A stretch of DNA of 36,781 nucleotides from the NCBI GenBank assembly GCA_017428565.1, contig JAFRQP010000061.1:1-36781 (forward strand), given 5' to 3'. Source of the DNA: Oscillospiraceae bacterium. GTDB taxonomy: Bacteria > Bacillota > Clostridia > Oscillospirales > Oscillospiraceae. This document shows, piece by piece, positions 1 through 9,000 of this stretch (its first letter is position 1; the number at the start of each line of letters is the position of its first letter). The notes beneath the pieces are model-generated. The model saw nothing but the letters and a program-made list of their open reading frames with translations, did not search any database and had not been told where the DNA came from. Position numbers and translations under genes: made by a program.

Positions 1-138
1 AAGAGTGAAGAGTGAACAGTGAAGCGTGATGGTGTGCCGCTTCGCGGCACGGTTTTCAATCTGTCCCGCGTCGCGGGACCCCCTTTCTTTTCACTTTTCA
101 CTTTTCACGTTTCACTTTTCACTTTTCATTCTCCACCA
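1..138. repeat. Heptad/two-hairpin composite repeat, copy H1 (cut by window edge)
   Basis: The left arm holds heptads of the type AGAGTGA/ACAGTGA (1-29). Two short hairpins follow: GTGCCGC-TTC-GCGGCAC at 34-50 and GTCCCGC-GTC-GCGGGAC at 63-79. The right arm (about 88-128) is a run of TTCACTT-type heptads, the inverse complement of the left arm. The same architecture recurs near 8226, 12129 and 21635. The stop codon of the plsC-like gene (119-121, minus strand) lies inside the right heptad arm, so the last codons of that gene are made of repeat sequence. Confidence 0.8.
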
Positions 139-922
139 CTTCCCGCATTTTCGCCTTGCTGTACTCGGCCAGCTCCCGGGTGCTCATGGCCTTGACCTGC
201 TCCGGCGGCAGGACCTCCAGAATATCCAGGTATACCCGGGTGGGCAGCAGGAGCGTCCGGCGGGAGGCCTTCTCCGTATCCTGCACGCAGGCGATCACCA
301 GGGGCACGCCGGCCCGCTGGGCGATCTTGAAAGAGCCGGGGTGGAACTCGCCCATTTTGCCGGTACGGGTGCGGGTCCCCTCGGGGAAGATGCCCATGCT
401 GCAGATGCCCCGCTTCAGATAGTCCGCGGCGGTGAGGATGCTGCGCAGGGCGTTGCGGTCGTTCTCCCGGTCGATGGGCAGGAAGCCCGCGGCGTAGGCG
501 ATGTCCCCGATCATGGGGATGGCCAGATTAGAGGGCTTGGACACGAAGGCGATGTTCTCCCCCTTCAGATAGTGGAGGATCATCAGCGGATCGTAGAAGG
601 AGCGGTGGTTGCAGACCAGCAGATAAGGGGTCTTGGGCAGCTTTTTCAGTCCCGTGATCTTGGGGCGCAGGCCGCCGTAGGCGCAGAGCAGGCTGTCGAT
701 CCGGCGCACGCTCTCCATGGCGCCGGGAAGCTGCTTTTCCAGGGGCTTTTCCCGGTCCACATTCCGGGCGGGCAGCCAGTTCAAAAAGACGAAGAGGACG
801 TGCAGCACAAGCTCCAGCCCCAGGAAGATGGGGATCCCCCACCAGAGAGAGAAGCCGCAGCCCAGGGGCAGCCCCAGGGCCCCCGCCAGAGAGAGCAGGA
901 AGAACAAAAGCACGTATATCAT
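119..922 (-). CDS. plsC: 1-acyl-sn-glycerol-3-phosphate acyltransferase (PlsC/LPLAT family)
   Basis: Predicted membrane enzyme that acylates lysophosphatidic acid at the sn-2 position to make phosphatidic acid in phospholipid synthesis. The 267-aa protein begins with two hydrophobic segments (residues ~1-50). It then has the family's catalytic NHRSFYDP block (HX4D) and the glycerol-phosphate binding block FPEGTRTR, followed by a basic stretch. Length and motif order fit PlsC/AGPAT proteins. The start at 922 has a GGAGG ribosome binding site about 8 nt upstream and an extended -10 promoter near 950. The C-terminal codons run into a heptad repeat. It is divergent from the glycerol-1-phosphate dehydrogenase gene. 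Family is clear; the exact acyl donor is not visible. Confidence 0.93.
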   Translation of the reverse strand: MIYVLLFFLLSLAGALGLPLGCGFSLWWGIPIFLGLELVLHVLFVFLNWLPARNVDREKPLEKQLPGAMESVRRIDSLLCAYGGLRPKITGLKKLPKTPYLLVCNHRSFYDPLMILHYLKGENIAFVSKPSNLAIPMIGDIAYAAGFLPIDRENDRNALRSILTAADYLKRGICSMGIFPEGTRTRTGKMGEFHPGSFKIAQRAGVPLVIACVQDTEKASRRTLLLPTRVYLDILEVLPPEQVKAMSTRELAEYSKAKMREVVENEK

Positions 923-949
923 GACAGACCTCCGCCTTTTATTTTTTTC

Positions 950-962
950 ATTATACCACAGG
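950..962 (-). promoter_or_regulatory. Extended -10 promoter of the plsC-like gene
   Basis: On the minus strand this reads CCTGTGGTATAAT, an extended -10 (TGnTATAAT), about 28 nt upstream of the start codon. No good -35 box is visible. The same CTGTGGTA block precedes three other genes in the window. Confidence 0.6.
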
Positions 963-1001
963 CCGACGGAAATGGGAAGAAGGGAATCTCCGGCGGCACA
1001 G

Positions 1002-1037
1002 CCTTTTCGCAGGGTTGCGCATCCTTTTCGCAGGGTT
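1002..1037 (+). repeat. 15-bp direct repeat, 21-bp period, upstream of the G1P dehydrogenase promoter
   Basis: CCTTTTCGCAGGGTT occurs at 1002-1016 and again at 1023-1037, so the copies are two helical turns apart. They end four bases before the TTGACA -35 hexamer at 1041. The placement suggests a tandem operator or activator site for the downstream gene; the binding protein is unknown. Confidence 0.6.
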
Positions 1038-1040
1038 CAC

Positions 1041-1069
1041 TTGACAAGCGTCCCGGGAACGATTACATT
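1041..1069 (+). promoter_or_regulatory. Promoter of the G1P dehydrogenase gene
   Basis: TTGACA at 1041-1046, a 17-bp spacer and TACATT at 1064-1069, 41 nt upstream of the ATG. The consensus -35 with a moderate -10, preceded by direct repeats, is compatible with an activated promoter. Confidence 0.6.
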
Positions 1070-1109
1070 ATAAAAGATGAGAACAAATATGAATCGGAGG
1101 TAAATCGCC

Positions 1110-2348
1110 ATGATCCTGAACACCAAGCAGTACCTGGGTCCCTGCGCCTGCGGGCGCGATCACGAGCTGCGCACCAAGCTGGTGGTGTGCGAGTACGGCG
1201 CGCTTACGCGCTTCGAGCAGTACATGGACGACTGCGGCCTGAGCGGCCACCGGATCGTCATCTACGACACCAACACCTACAATCTGCCCGGCATGGTCCA
1301 CGTCCGGGCCGACCAGGAGATCGTGCTGGAGGCCAAGGGCCTGCACAGCGAGAAGGGCCTGATCGAGAACTGCATGACCCGCTTTGAAAAGACCCCGGAT
1401 TACGTGGTGGTGGTGGGCGGCGGCACCCTGATGGACTTCGGCCGCTACAGCGCCTGGCGTCTGGGCATCCCCTTCGTGGCCATCCCCACCATCGTCTCCT
1501 CCGACGGCTTCACCGCCGACATCTGCTCCATCATCATCGACGGGCAAAAGAAGTCCATCCCCATGCAGGCCGCGGACGCGGTGATCTGCGACATGAACAT
1601 CATCGCAGGCGCGCCCATGTTCCTGAACATCGCGGGCGTGCAGGACATCCTGGCCAAGCACGTGTCCATCGCGGACTGGAAGATCGCGCACATCGTCTCC
1701 GGCGAGTATTTCTGCGACAAGGTCTGCGCCATGGCCCAGGAAGCGCTGGACATCATGGTCCGCTGCGCCAACGAGCTGGCCGCGGGCCAGAAGCCGGATC
1801 TGGAGGCCATGGCCTACACCCAGATGCTCTCCGGCCTGACCATGCAGATCCTGTCCAACAGCCGGGCGGCCTCCGGCGCGGAGCATCTGGTAGCCCATCT
1901 GGTGGAGATGAAGCCCAAGTACTTCGAGAAGGCCCACGGTCTCCACGGCGAGTGCGTGGGCGTGGGGACGCTCATGTGCGCCAAGGCCTACCACAAGCTG
2001 GCGGAGCGGGAGAGCATCACCGTCAAGCCCTTCGAGCCCATCGATGAGGCCTGGGTGCGGGAGATTTTCGGCCCTCTGGCCGACGGCATCCTGAAGGAGA
2101 ACGAGAACGACGTGCTGAAGACCTTCCCGCCGGAGGCCATCGCCGAGCACTGGCAGGAGATCCGGGAGGTCATCGCCAGGATCCCCACCTACGAGGAGCT
2201 GGACGCCCTCTACGCCGCCATCGGCGCCAAGCACACCCTGGAGGAGCTGGGCATCGACCCGGCCTGCGAGGACAGCTTCCTGGACATCTCCTCCGCCATC
2301 CGCAACCGTCTCACCCTGGCCCGCATGACGAGGCTCATCGTGAAGTAA
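1110..2348 (+). CDS. sn-glycerol-1-phosphate dehydrogenase family (AraM/EgsA-like, iron/zinc alcohol dehydrogenase fold)
   Basis: A 412-aa NAD(P)-dependent metal dehydrogenase of the dehydroquinate synthase-like fold. Family members interconvert dihydroxyacetone phosphate and sn-glycerol 1-phosphate in the cytosol. Visible are the nucleotide-binding VVGGGTLMD (residues ~98-106), IPTIVSSDGF, and metal-ligand segments with SGAEHLVAH and KAHGLHGECVG, whose histidines and upstream aspartate would hold the metal. The length suits AraM rather than the shorter glycerol dehydrogenase GldA. The start at 1110 follows GGAGG with good spacing. The neighbours (plsC-like, PocR/AraC, glpK) support a glycerol-phosphate role. 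Bacterial AraM enzymes are known, so the gene alone does not imply archaeal ether lipids. The substrate is inferred from family only. Confidence 0.85.
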   Translation: MILNTKQYLGPCACGRDHELRTKLVVCEYGALTRFEQYMDDCGLSGHRIVIYDTNTYNLPGMVHVRADQEIVLEAKGLHSEKGLIENCMTRFEKTPDYVVVVGGGTLMDFGRYSAWRLGIPFVAIPTIVSSDGFTADICSIIIDGQKKSIPMQAADAVICDMNIIAGAPMFLNIAGVQDILAKHVSIADWKIAHIVSGEYFCDKVCAMAQEALDIMVRCANELAAGQKPDLEAMAYTQMLSGLTMQILSNSRAASGAEHLVAHLVEMKPKYFEKAHGLHGECVGVGTLMCAKAYHKLAERESITVKPFEPIDEAWVREIFGPLADGILKENENDVLKTFPPEAIAEHWQEIREVIARIPTYEELDALYAAIGAKHTLEELGIDPACEDSFLDISSAIRNRLTLARMTRLIVK

Positions 2349-2419
2349 AGCGTCTCCCGATTGCAAAGGGGCCTGCTGCAGCATGCAAAAAAAGGCGGAA
2401 CCCCCCTTTGTTTCGCAGG

Positions 2420-2560
2420 GGAGGGCCTTGCGCCCTCCCGGCGGAACAGCGCCTTGATAGGGAAAAAATGTTCGGCGAATTCGCACAATCTGCGAGTTCG
2501 CCGAACATTTTTTCAAGATCGTCCTTCACGCTGCCGGAGGGGGCGAGCCCCTCCCCTGCG
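2420..2560. repeat. Nested inverted repeat centred on a bidirectional terminator
   Basis: The arm near 2415-2456 (CGCAGGGGAGGGCCTTGC, then CCCTCC and CAGCG) is approximately the inverse complement of the arm near 2528-2565 (CGCTGCCGGAGGGGG, then CCCCTCCCCTGCGGCGG). A long terminator hairpin lies between them, so the spacer of two convergent genes is one imperfect palindrome of about 150 bp. I see no coding potential; it resembles a small non-autonomous palindromic insertion. Confidence 0.55.
2463..2513. terminator. Bidirectional intrinsic terminator
   Basis: A 23-bp stem (AAAAAATGTTCGGCGAA arm and its complement) encloses the loop CAATC, with A-run and T-run on either side. It serves both the dehydrogenase (+) and the AraC gene (-), which converge here. 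Confidence 0.9.
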
Positions 2561-2613
2561 GCGGCGACTGGGCTGTGCGTTTTTGCGGCCGCCCCGTCTG
2601 ATTTTCGTACTCT

Positions 2614-3597
2614 CTATGTATAATACTTCTGCTGGCGGTAGGCCAGGGGGGTGATCCCCTCGAAGGCCTTGAAGACCTTGATAAAGTAGCTGCTGTCCAG
2701 AAAGCCCAGCTCTGCGCTGATCTCGCTGACGCTCTTTCCCGTCTTTCGCAGCAGCTCCTTGGCCCTGGTCACCTTCTGCCGCTTCATGTAATCCGTGAAA
2801 TTCTCCCCCAGCTCCCGCAGGAAGAGCTTGGAGAAATAACAGCCGCTCAGGTGGCAGAGCTCCGCCATCTGATTCATCCGGACCATCTCTCCCGGGTGCT
2901 CCTGCATGTAGGTCAGCGCAGGGTAGACGGGGCTGTCTTCCGGCACGCGGATCCCTCCGTTTACGCCCCGCTCCTCCCCTTCGTCCCGAGGCCAGTCCAG
3001 GCTGGGAGGCAGGCCGCTGCGCAGCACCCACTCCTGGGCCATCCGGTCGCTGCGGTCCTGGACGGCGCGGCCGACGATATAGCGCACCACGGAGTGGATC
3101 AGCGCCGCGATCTCCACGATGCGGCTGTACTCCATCTCCGGCAGCCGCCGGTATTTTTCCAGCAGCCCGGCACGGGCGTCCCGCTCCTCGGGCTGAAAGG
3201 AGCTGATCTCGTTGACCAGACGCCGCACCTTGCCGTCCCGGTCCCCGTCCGGCAGGCGCACCTGGCCGAACATCACCGCCCCCAGGTACTGGTTCCCCAC
3301 CACCACAGGCACTGCCACGTCCACGATGCCGCAGTGGCAGAGGTAAATGAAGGGCTCGTTGCGCCGCACAGCCTCCAGGCCCGCCAGCGCGTCGCAGCGG
3401 TAGCAGCGCTTGCAGGTGACGGGGTTTTCGCGGATGACGGTGCAGAAGGAGGTGCGCCCGCTGTGCTTGGAGATCGGGATGCCCTTGTAGTCGATGGTGA
3501 TGATCGCAGTGCGGGTGAGAGCGGCAAGCTGATCCTGCACCGCCTCCCAGCGGGCCACGTCCAGCAGGCTTTTCAGATCGTATTCGACGCCGGCCAT
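2614..3597 (-). CDS. AraC-family regulator with N-terminal PocR ligand-binding domain
   Basis: A 327-aa transcription factor. Residues ~5-150 match the PocR sensory domain: LKSLLD start, cysteine cluster TCKRCYRC, and the LCHCGIVDVAVP and VMFGQVRL blocks. The C-terminal ~100 residues form an AraC double helix-turn-helix (CHLSGCYFSKLFLRELG, GFLDSSYFIKVFKAFEG). PocR domains are associated with sensing 1,3-propanediol, glycerol and related small polyols in Clostridia and enteric bacteria. I chose the ATG at 3597 (MAGVEYDLKS) because the PocR domain begins there; the reading frame stays open further upstream. It is divergent from the MarR gene and converges on the G1P dehydrogenase gene, a plausible target. 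The ligand is inferred, not shown. Confidence 0.88.
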   Translation of the reverse strand: MAGVEYDLKSLLDVARWEAVQDQLAALTRTAIITIDYKGIPISKHSGRTSFCTVIRENPVTCKRCYRCDALAGLEAVRRNEPFIYLCHCGIVDVAVPVVVGNQYLGAVMFGQVRLPDGDRDGKVRRLVNEISSFQPEERDARAGLLEKYRRLPEMEYSRIVEIAALIHSVVRYIVGRAVQDRSDRMAQEWVLRSGLPPSLDWPRDEGEERGVNGGIRVPEDSPVYPALTYMQEHPGEMVRMNQMAELCHLSGCYFSKLFLRELGENFTDYMKRQKVTRAKELLRKTGKSVSEISAELGFLDSSYFIKVFKAFEGITPLAYRQQKYYT

Positions 3598-3801
3598 GTG
3601 CTTCACATCCCCCGTGTATATTATATATTTACATGGATATACTTTCATTCTATATAATATACTGTCAAAATTCTCCTGTCCATCCGCTTTTTCCACAAAA
3701 AATTCCTATGATTTCAGTCATTTTCCCAAATGGGCTTTTCTTTCTCTTGACAATTATGATAGAATGATTTGAAAGAATTACAAAGGCAGGCAGGTGATCC
3801 T
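3598..3801. promoter_or_regulatory. AT-rich divergent regulatory region between araC-type and marR-type genes
   Basis: About 200 bp, much more AT-rich than the surroundings. It contains TATAAT-like runs on the minus strand (near 3620-3660) and TTGACA with TATGAT-like sequence on the plus strand near 3748. I cannot assign a single well-spaced -35/-10 pair to either gene. It must hold both promoters and probably regulator sites. Confidence 0.5.
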
Positions 3802-4308
3802 ATGAAAGTGGAATGGATGGGGCGCTATCGCGAGCTGGTGGCCTTGCTCGTGCAGCACTCCAATATCACCGCCCGCGCGGCGACCCAGCCGCTGCAGCTG
3901 AGCCCGGATCTGCGCATGAGCAGCGTCTCCTGGCAGGTACTGGAGTACCTGATCGAGCACGAGGACGACGACGCCTGCATGATCCAGCTCTCCGAATCTC
4001 TGGGCCTCCCCCAGAGCAGCTTCTCCAAAATCGCCCGGCAGCTCACCGAGCAGGGGCTGGTCGCCCGCTACCGGACCACTGTCAACCGGAAAAACATCAT
4101 TCTGAAGCCCACCGAGGAGGCGCGGGAGCTGTACGCCTCTATCAGCCCCGTGCTTTTCGAGCGGGCCTTTCGGCGCTTCTTCGAAAGCCTGGATGGCCTG
4201 GACGACGCGTCCCTCTCCGTCTTTACCGCGGCGCTGCGTGGCCTGAACGAGCAGCTGTGCCTGATGGGCGAGCCGCAGGCTCCCGCAGCGCTTGTAAAAG
4301 AGAATTGA
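3802..4308 (+). CDS. MarR-family transcriptional regulator
   Basis: A 168-aa predicted DNA-binding regulator with a winged helix-turn-helix. The helix-turn-helix is around residues 55-85 (MIQLSESLGLPQSSFSKIARQ), followed by a wing with LVARYRTTVNRKNIILKPTEEA and helical dimerisation ends, the usual MarR plan. I chose the ATG at 3802, preceded by GCAGGTGAT, rather than an in-frame position 33 nt upstream. A strong terminator follows, then the promoter of the hydrolase gene, so it is probably monocistronic. It may control the downstream membrane hydrolase, since MarR genes often regulate neighbours. No ligand is evident. Confidence 0.88.
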   Translation: MKVEWMGRYRELVALLVQHSNITARAATQPLQLSPDLRMSSVSWQVLEYLIEHEDDDACMIQLSESLGLPQSSFSKIARQLTEQGLVARYRTTVNRKNIILKPTEEARELYASISPVLFERAFRRFFESLDGLDDASLSVFTAALRGLNEQLCLMGEPQAPAALVKEN

Positions 4309-4337
4309 CCCCTTCCCTCTTCTCTCGCCCTTTCTCC

Positions 4338-4378
4338 AACCTGCACAAATTCCGAGTCCGGAATATGTGCAGGTTTTT
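4338..4378 (+). terminator. Intrinsic terminator after the MarR gene
   Basis: Stem AACCTGCACA/TGTGCAGGTT, extended internally by ATTCCG/CGGAAT, followed by TTTTTG. Confidence 0.9.
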
Positions 4379-4459
4379 GTTTTTCTTTGTTTGGACAAAT
4401 CCTGTCGATCTGTCAAGATATTACCGCAAAAGAATACCAAATCGGAAAAAAGTAGTCAA

Positions 4460-4488
4460 ATGACGGCAGTCCTTCTTTCTTATATAAT
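4460..4488 (+). promoter_or_regulatory. Promoter of the membrane hydrolase gene
   Basis: ATGACG at 4460-4465, a 17-bp spacer and consensus TATAAT at 4483-4488, giving a leader of about 115 nt before the ATG at 4613. Apart from this and the preceding terminator, I see nothing else in the 4309-4612 spacer. Confidence 0.55.
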
Positions 4489-4612
4489 TTGCATAAGGTG
4501 AGCGCGGAATATCCGTTTTTCGTCGCTCATATTCAGCAAAGTCACCAAAAGTGCCGGACTTCGCGCCGGCGCGGCGGTGAGAAAACGAAAAGAGAAGAGA
4601 AAGGAGATCCGT

Positions 4613-6550
4613 ATGAAAAAACTTTCCAAAAGCAAGCTCGTACTGATCATCGCCGTTGCCCTGATGCTGATCAGCATGGTCGGCACCGCCTGTATGCAGG
4701 GCAACTGGGGCAAGACGCAGGTCAAAACCTACTACGTCAGCCTGAACGAGCTCCAGGACATGATCCGGGAAAACAACGCCAAGACCGGAAAAGACATCCA
4801 GATCACGTTTTCGGGCAGCGACGCCCAGTTCAGCTTTATGACGCTGATCCCGAAGACCGCCACCGCAGAGCATCCCGCCCCCGCCATCATCTGCGCCCAC
4901 GGCGGCGCCAACACCAAGGAGATGCAGATGCCCGGCTACATCGAGCTGGCCCGCCGCGGCTTTGTGGTCATCACCATCGACATGTCCGAGCACGGCTACA
5001 CCGACGCCGCCACCATGGGCGCGACGCTGGACAGCTACGGCATGCTGGCAGCTGCCGAGTACGCCATGAGCCTGCCCTGCGTCAAGGAGGACTGCATCGG
5101 CGTCACCGGCCACTCTCAGGGCAACTCCGCCTGCTACGGCACCATCCAGGCGCTGAACACCGAGGGCTCCACCCAGCGCATCGCCGCCTGGGTCGAAGGC
5201 GCCGGCTCCATGCCCGCCGTTCTGATCACGCCGGAGGAGGTTCGCGGCATGATCTGGACCGTCTCCGTGGACCACTATGACGAGTTCGACTCCGTGTACT
5301 TCGACTCCCCGCACATTCTGACCAACGACAACGGCAAAACCATCATCCGCGGCGTGTATCCCGGCTACAATGACGACGCCGTCGTGGACGGTCAGTGGTA
5401 TGATCCCAGCGGCCCCATCGACGCTCCCAAGCCCGGCGAGGCGCTGGAGGCCGAGACGGCCGTGCGCCTGCTCAACCCGCCCATCACCCACCCCATGTTC
5501 CACTTCACCCTCACCGGCACCAAGATCACCGTTGACGGCTTCTACGCCGCCTTCGGCACCCCCGACGGAGCCAAGTACATCCCCTCCAGCAACCAGGTCT
5601 GGCCCGTGACGGTCTGCTTCGAGCTGCTGGGTCTGATCGGCTTCTTCATGATGATCTTCCCGCTGGTGGCTCTTCTGAAGGACACCAAGCTCTTTGCCGG
5701 CATCACCCGAAAGGTCCCCGCCCGTGACGAACTCAGCGCGACCCTGGATCTGAAGGAGGGCATCATCTGGGCCCTGACCCTGGTGGCCTCGGTCATCTTC
5801 GCCTTCTTCTCCTACAAGAAGCTCTATCCCGCCGGGGATGCGCTGCTGAACCCCGCCATCTACGCCGCCAACGGCGTGGCCAATGGCATCGGGATCTGGA
5901 CCCTGGCCTGCGGCGCCTTCGCCGTGGTCGTCACCGTCCTGGCCTTCCTGCTGCGCAAGATCCTGGCCCGCGGCAAGGAAGTGGGCAATCCCTTCGCCCC
6001 CGCCGCGCTGGACAGCCTGAAGCAGTTCTTCCTCACCGCGCTCTTCGGGATCACCGTGGTGGTGCTGATGTTCATCCCGGTGTACATCGCCCGCTATGTC
6101 TTCAACGCCGACTTCCGCATCTGCTCCTTCATCGTCATGGCCGGCGAGATCAGCGAGCTGCCGCTGGTGCTGTGCAAGTATGTGCCCATCTGGCTCTGCT
6201 TCTACATCCCCAACGCCATCACCCTGGCCGCCACCCGCTATAAGAACGTGCCCGACTGGGTCACCGCCCTGGTCTGCGCTGTGGCCAACTCCCTGGCGCT
6301 GGTCATCTTCGTCATCAAGCAGTACGGCACCCTCTTCCGCACCGGCTTCCTGTGGGATCCCAACGGCGGCATGGCCGGCATCGTGGCCTTCCCCATCATT
6401 TTCTGTCTCTTCTTCGCGGCCTTCTCCGCCCGCTATGTGTACAAGAAGACCGGCAACATCTGGGCCGCCGGCTTCATCAACGGCACGGTCATGTGCTGCT
6501 CCACCCTGTTCGCCACCAGCTTCCCCACCGATTTCGTTCTGACCTTCTGA
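4613..6550 (+). CDS. Alpha/beta hydrolase fused to a polytopic membrane domain, unknown substrate
   Basis: A 645-aa protein. An N-terminal signal anchor (residues ~8-27) is followed by an alpha/beta hydrolase domain. This carries an oxyanion-type CAHGG at ~94-98 and the nucleophile elbow GHSQG with Ser168. The C-terminal half (~340-645) holds around eight hydrophobic segments, suggesting a membrane-embedded enzyme with an extracytoplasmic catalytic domain. The start at 4613 follows AAAGGAGAT; an in-frame ATG at 4577 lacks such a site. I do not recognise a named family for the complete architecture. Lipid, peptide or cell-wall ester hydrolysis are all possible. It lies between a MarR regulator and glycerol kinase, and both genes have their own promoter. 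Confidence 0.8.
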   Translation: MKKLSKSKLVLIIAVALMLISMVGTACMQGNWGKTQVKTYYVSLNELQDMIRENNAKTGKDIQITFSGSDAQFSFMTLIPKTATAEHPAPAIICAHGGANTKEMQMPGYIELARRGFVVITIDMSEHGYTDAATMGATLDSYGMLAAAEYAMSLPCVKEDCIGVTGHSQGNSACYGTIQALNTEGSTQRIAAWVEGAGSMPAVLITPEEVRGMIWTVSVDHYDEFDSVYFDSPHILTNDNGKTIIRGVYPGYNDDAVVDGQWYDPSGPIDAPKPGEALEAETAVRLLNPPITHPMFHFTLTGTKITVDGFYAAFGTPDGAKYIPSSNQVWPVTVCFELLGLIGFFMMIFPLVALLKDTKLFAGITRKVPARDELSATLDLKEGIIWALTLVASVIFAFFSYKKLYPAGDALLNPAIYAANGVANGIGIWTLACGAFAVVVTVLAFLLRKILARGKEVGNPFAPAALDSLKQFFLTALFGITVVVLMFIPVYIARYVFNADFRICSFIVMAGEISELPLVLCKYVPIWLCFYIPNAITLAATRYKNVPDWVTALVCAVANSLALVIFVIKQYGTLFRTGFLWDPNGGMAGIVAFPIIFCLFFAAFSARYVYKKTGNIWAAGFINGTVMCCSTLFATSFPTDFVLTF

Positions 6551-6582
6551 TCGCTCTCCTTTTTCTCTCCTTCCTCAGCCCT

Positions 6583-6606
6583 GGGCCGCCGCAATTGCGG
6601 CGGCCC
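6583..6606. repeat. Perfect 24-bp palindrome downstream of the hydrolase gene
   Basis: The half-site is GGGCCGCCGCAA followed by its exact complement. It has no trailing T-run, so it may be a weak terminator, a transcript-end stabiliser or a protein site. Confidence 0.5.
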
Positions 6607-6633
6607 GCCTCTATTCCGGCTCTCAACTTATCG

Positions 6634-6662
6634 TTGCAAAAAGGAATGGAAAACGGTATAAT
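6634..6662 (+). promoter_or_regulatory. glpK promoter
   Basis: TTGCAA at 6634-6639, a 17-bp spacer and TATAAT at 6657-6662, about 53 nt before the glpK ATG. Confidence 0.75.
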
Positions 6663-6672
6663 ATAATTGTAA

Positions 6673-8205
<1,533 letters not shown>

Positions 8206-8225
8206 GGGCGAAGCCCATATTCCTC

Positions 8226-8337
8226 AGTGAAGAGTGAAAAGTGAAAAGCGAAAAGTTGAGGTGTCGCCTTCGGCGACGAATTCAAATCCGTCCCGCTTTG
8301 CGGGACACCATCACTCTTCACTCTTCACTCTTCACTC
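8226..8337. repeat. Heptad/two-hairpin composite repeat, copy H2
   Basis: The left arm has GTGAAGA/GTGAAAA heptads (8227-8258). Hairpin GTCGCC-TTC-GGCGAC is at 8263-8277 and hairpin GTCCCGC-TTT-GCGGGAC at 8290-8306. The right arm has CTCTTCA-type heptads to about 8336. The core is in reverse orientation relative to copies H3 and H4. It abuts the GIY-YIG-type palindrome starting at 8343. Confidence 0.85.
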
Positions 8338-8558
8338 CCCCGTGTCATTGCGAACCAGTGACCGATGTCACTGGTGTGGCAATCCGTTTCTTTCGTCCCC
8401 CAAAAAAGAATACGGATTCCCACGCCAGTGTGCGCACTGGCTCGGAATGACAGGCCTTTGGCGTGTGCGCTCCGCGACCCCGTCCTCCGGACTCTGAACT
8501 ATGAAGCCTATCGCCCCCGTCCCCCGTCTGCCCGACCCGCGCCTGTGTCCCCGGGCGG
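8337..8558. repeat. 222-bp direct repeat R1 containing a nuclease-less copy of the GIY-YIG element ends
   Basis: Nearly identical to 9001-9222 at an offset of 664 bp. Its first part (8343-8452) is a nested palindrome. One arm starts TGTCATTGCGAACC and contains the hairpin CCAGTGAC-CGAT-GTCACTGG; the other ends CTCGGAATGACA. They are joined by a short TTTCTTT...AAAGAA hairpin. The first arm is identical over 44 bases to the right end of the GIY-YIG element at 21529-21572, and the second differs by about two bases from its left end. The orientation is inverted relative to that element. A GAACTCTGAACTATGAA heptad run is near 8495. Confidence 0.85.
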
Positions 8559-8623
8559 AGGCATACCCATGAAGGGCACTTTGCCCCGCCCCTGCTGAAC
8601 ACTGAATATTGAGGAGGTTCCCT

Positions 8624-8983
8624 ATGGATTTTGACGAGATCTTTGGCTTCGGCGATCTGAACCTGAGCTTCCCGGTACGCCTGGATGGCTTTGCCGGCGA
8701 GGAATTTACCTACAGCGTGTATTGTGATGCAGCTCCGGAAGACAAGGTGGACGCTGTCAAGGCGGCAGTGAGCCGCTTTCAGACGGAGCAGGAAGACCCG
8801 GACGTTTATTATGGCGATGTCAGCGTTTTGCTGCAGGACGGCAAGATCCTGATCCTCCACGACCTGGGGAATGTGGATCCTCAGAACAACATTCCCGCGA
8901 TTCAGAGGCTGATGACCGCCCTGGATACGCTCGGCGGGATCAAAGAGGTCGTCATCAACGAGGGCATGGGCTTCCCGTTCTGA
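8624..8983 (+). CDS. Hypothetical protein, 119 aa, between direct repeats
   Basis: I do not recognise a family. It is a small, acidic, soluble-looking protein without signal peptide or membrane segment. It starts MDFDEIFGFGDLNLSFPV and ends with a hydrophobic strand near VVINEGMGFPF; mixed alpha/beta content is likely. The ATG at 8624 follows a strong GAGGAGG, favouring it over an in-frame position 15 nt upstream, and argues that the gene is expressed. The codon G+C is lower than in the adjacent glpK and HAD genes. It stands alone between two direct 222-bp repeats (8337-8558 and 9001-9222), so it may be cargo or an unstable accessory gene; recombination between the repeats would delete it exactly. 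Small immunity or defence proteins can look like this, but nothing here proves it. Confidence 0.75.
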   Translation: MDFDEIFGFGDLNLSFPVRLDGFAGEEFTYSVYCDAAPEDKVDAVKAAVSRFQTEQEDPDVYYGDVSVLLQDGKILILHDLGNVDPQNNIPAIQRLMTALDTLGGIKEVVINEGMGFPF

Positions 8984-9000
8984 ACCCCGCCCCGCGTCCC

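Noticed and set aside
1110-2348. Archaeal origin of the G1P dehydrogenase
   Set aside because: AraM-type enzymes occur naturally in Firmicutes, and base composition matches the neighbours.
1068-2516. Long open frame on the minus strand opposite the G1P dehydrogenase gene
   Set aside because: A shadow of the GC-rich plus-strand gene: His/Gly/Asp-rich low-complexity translation and no family resemblance. The plus-strand product has clear motifs.
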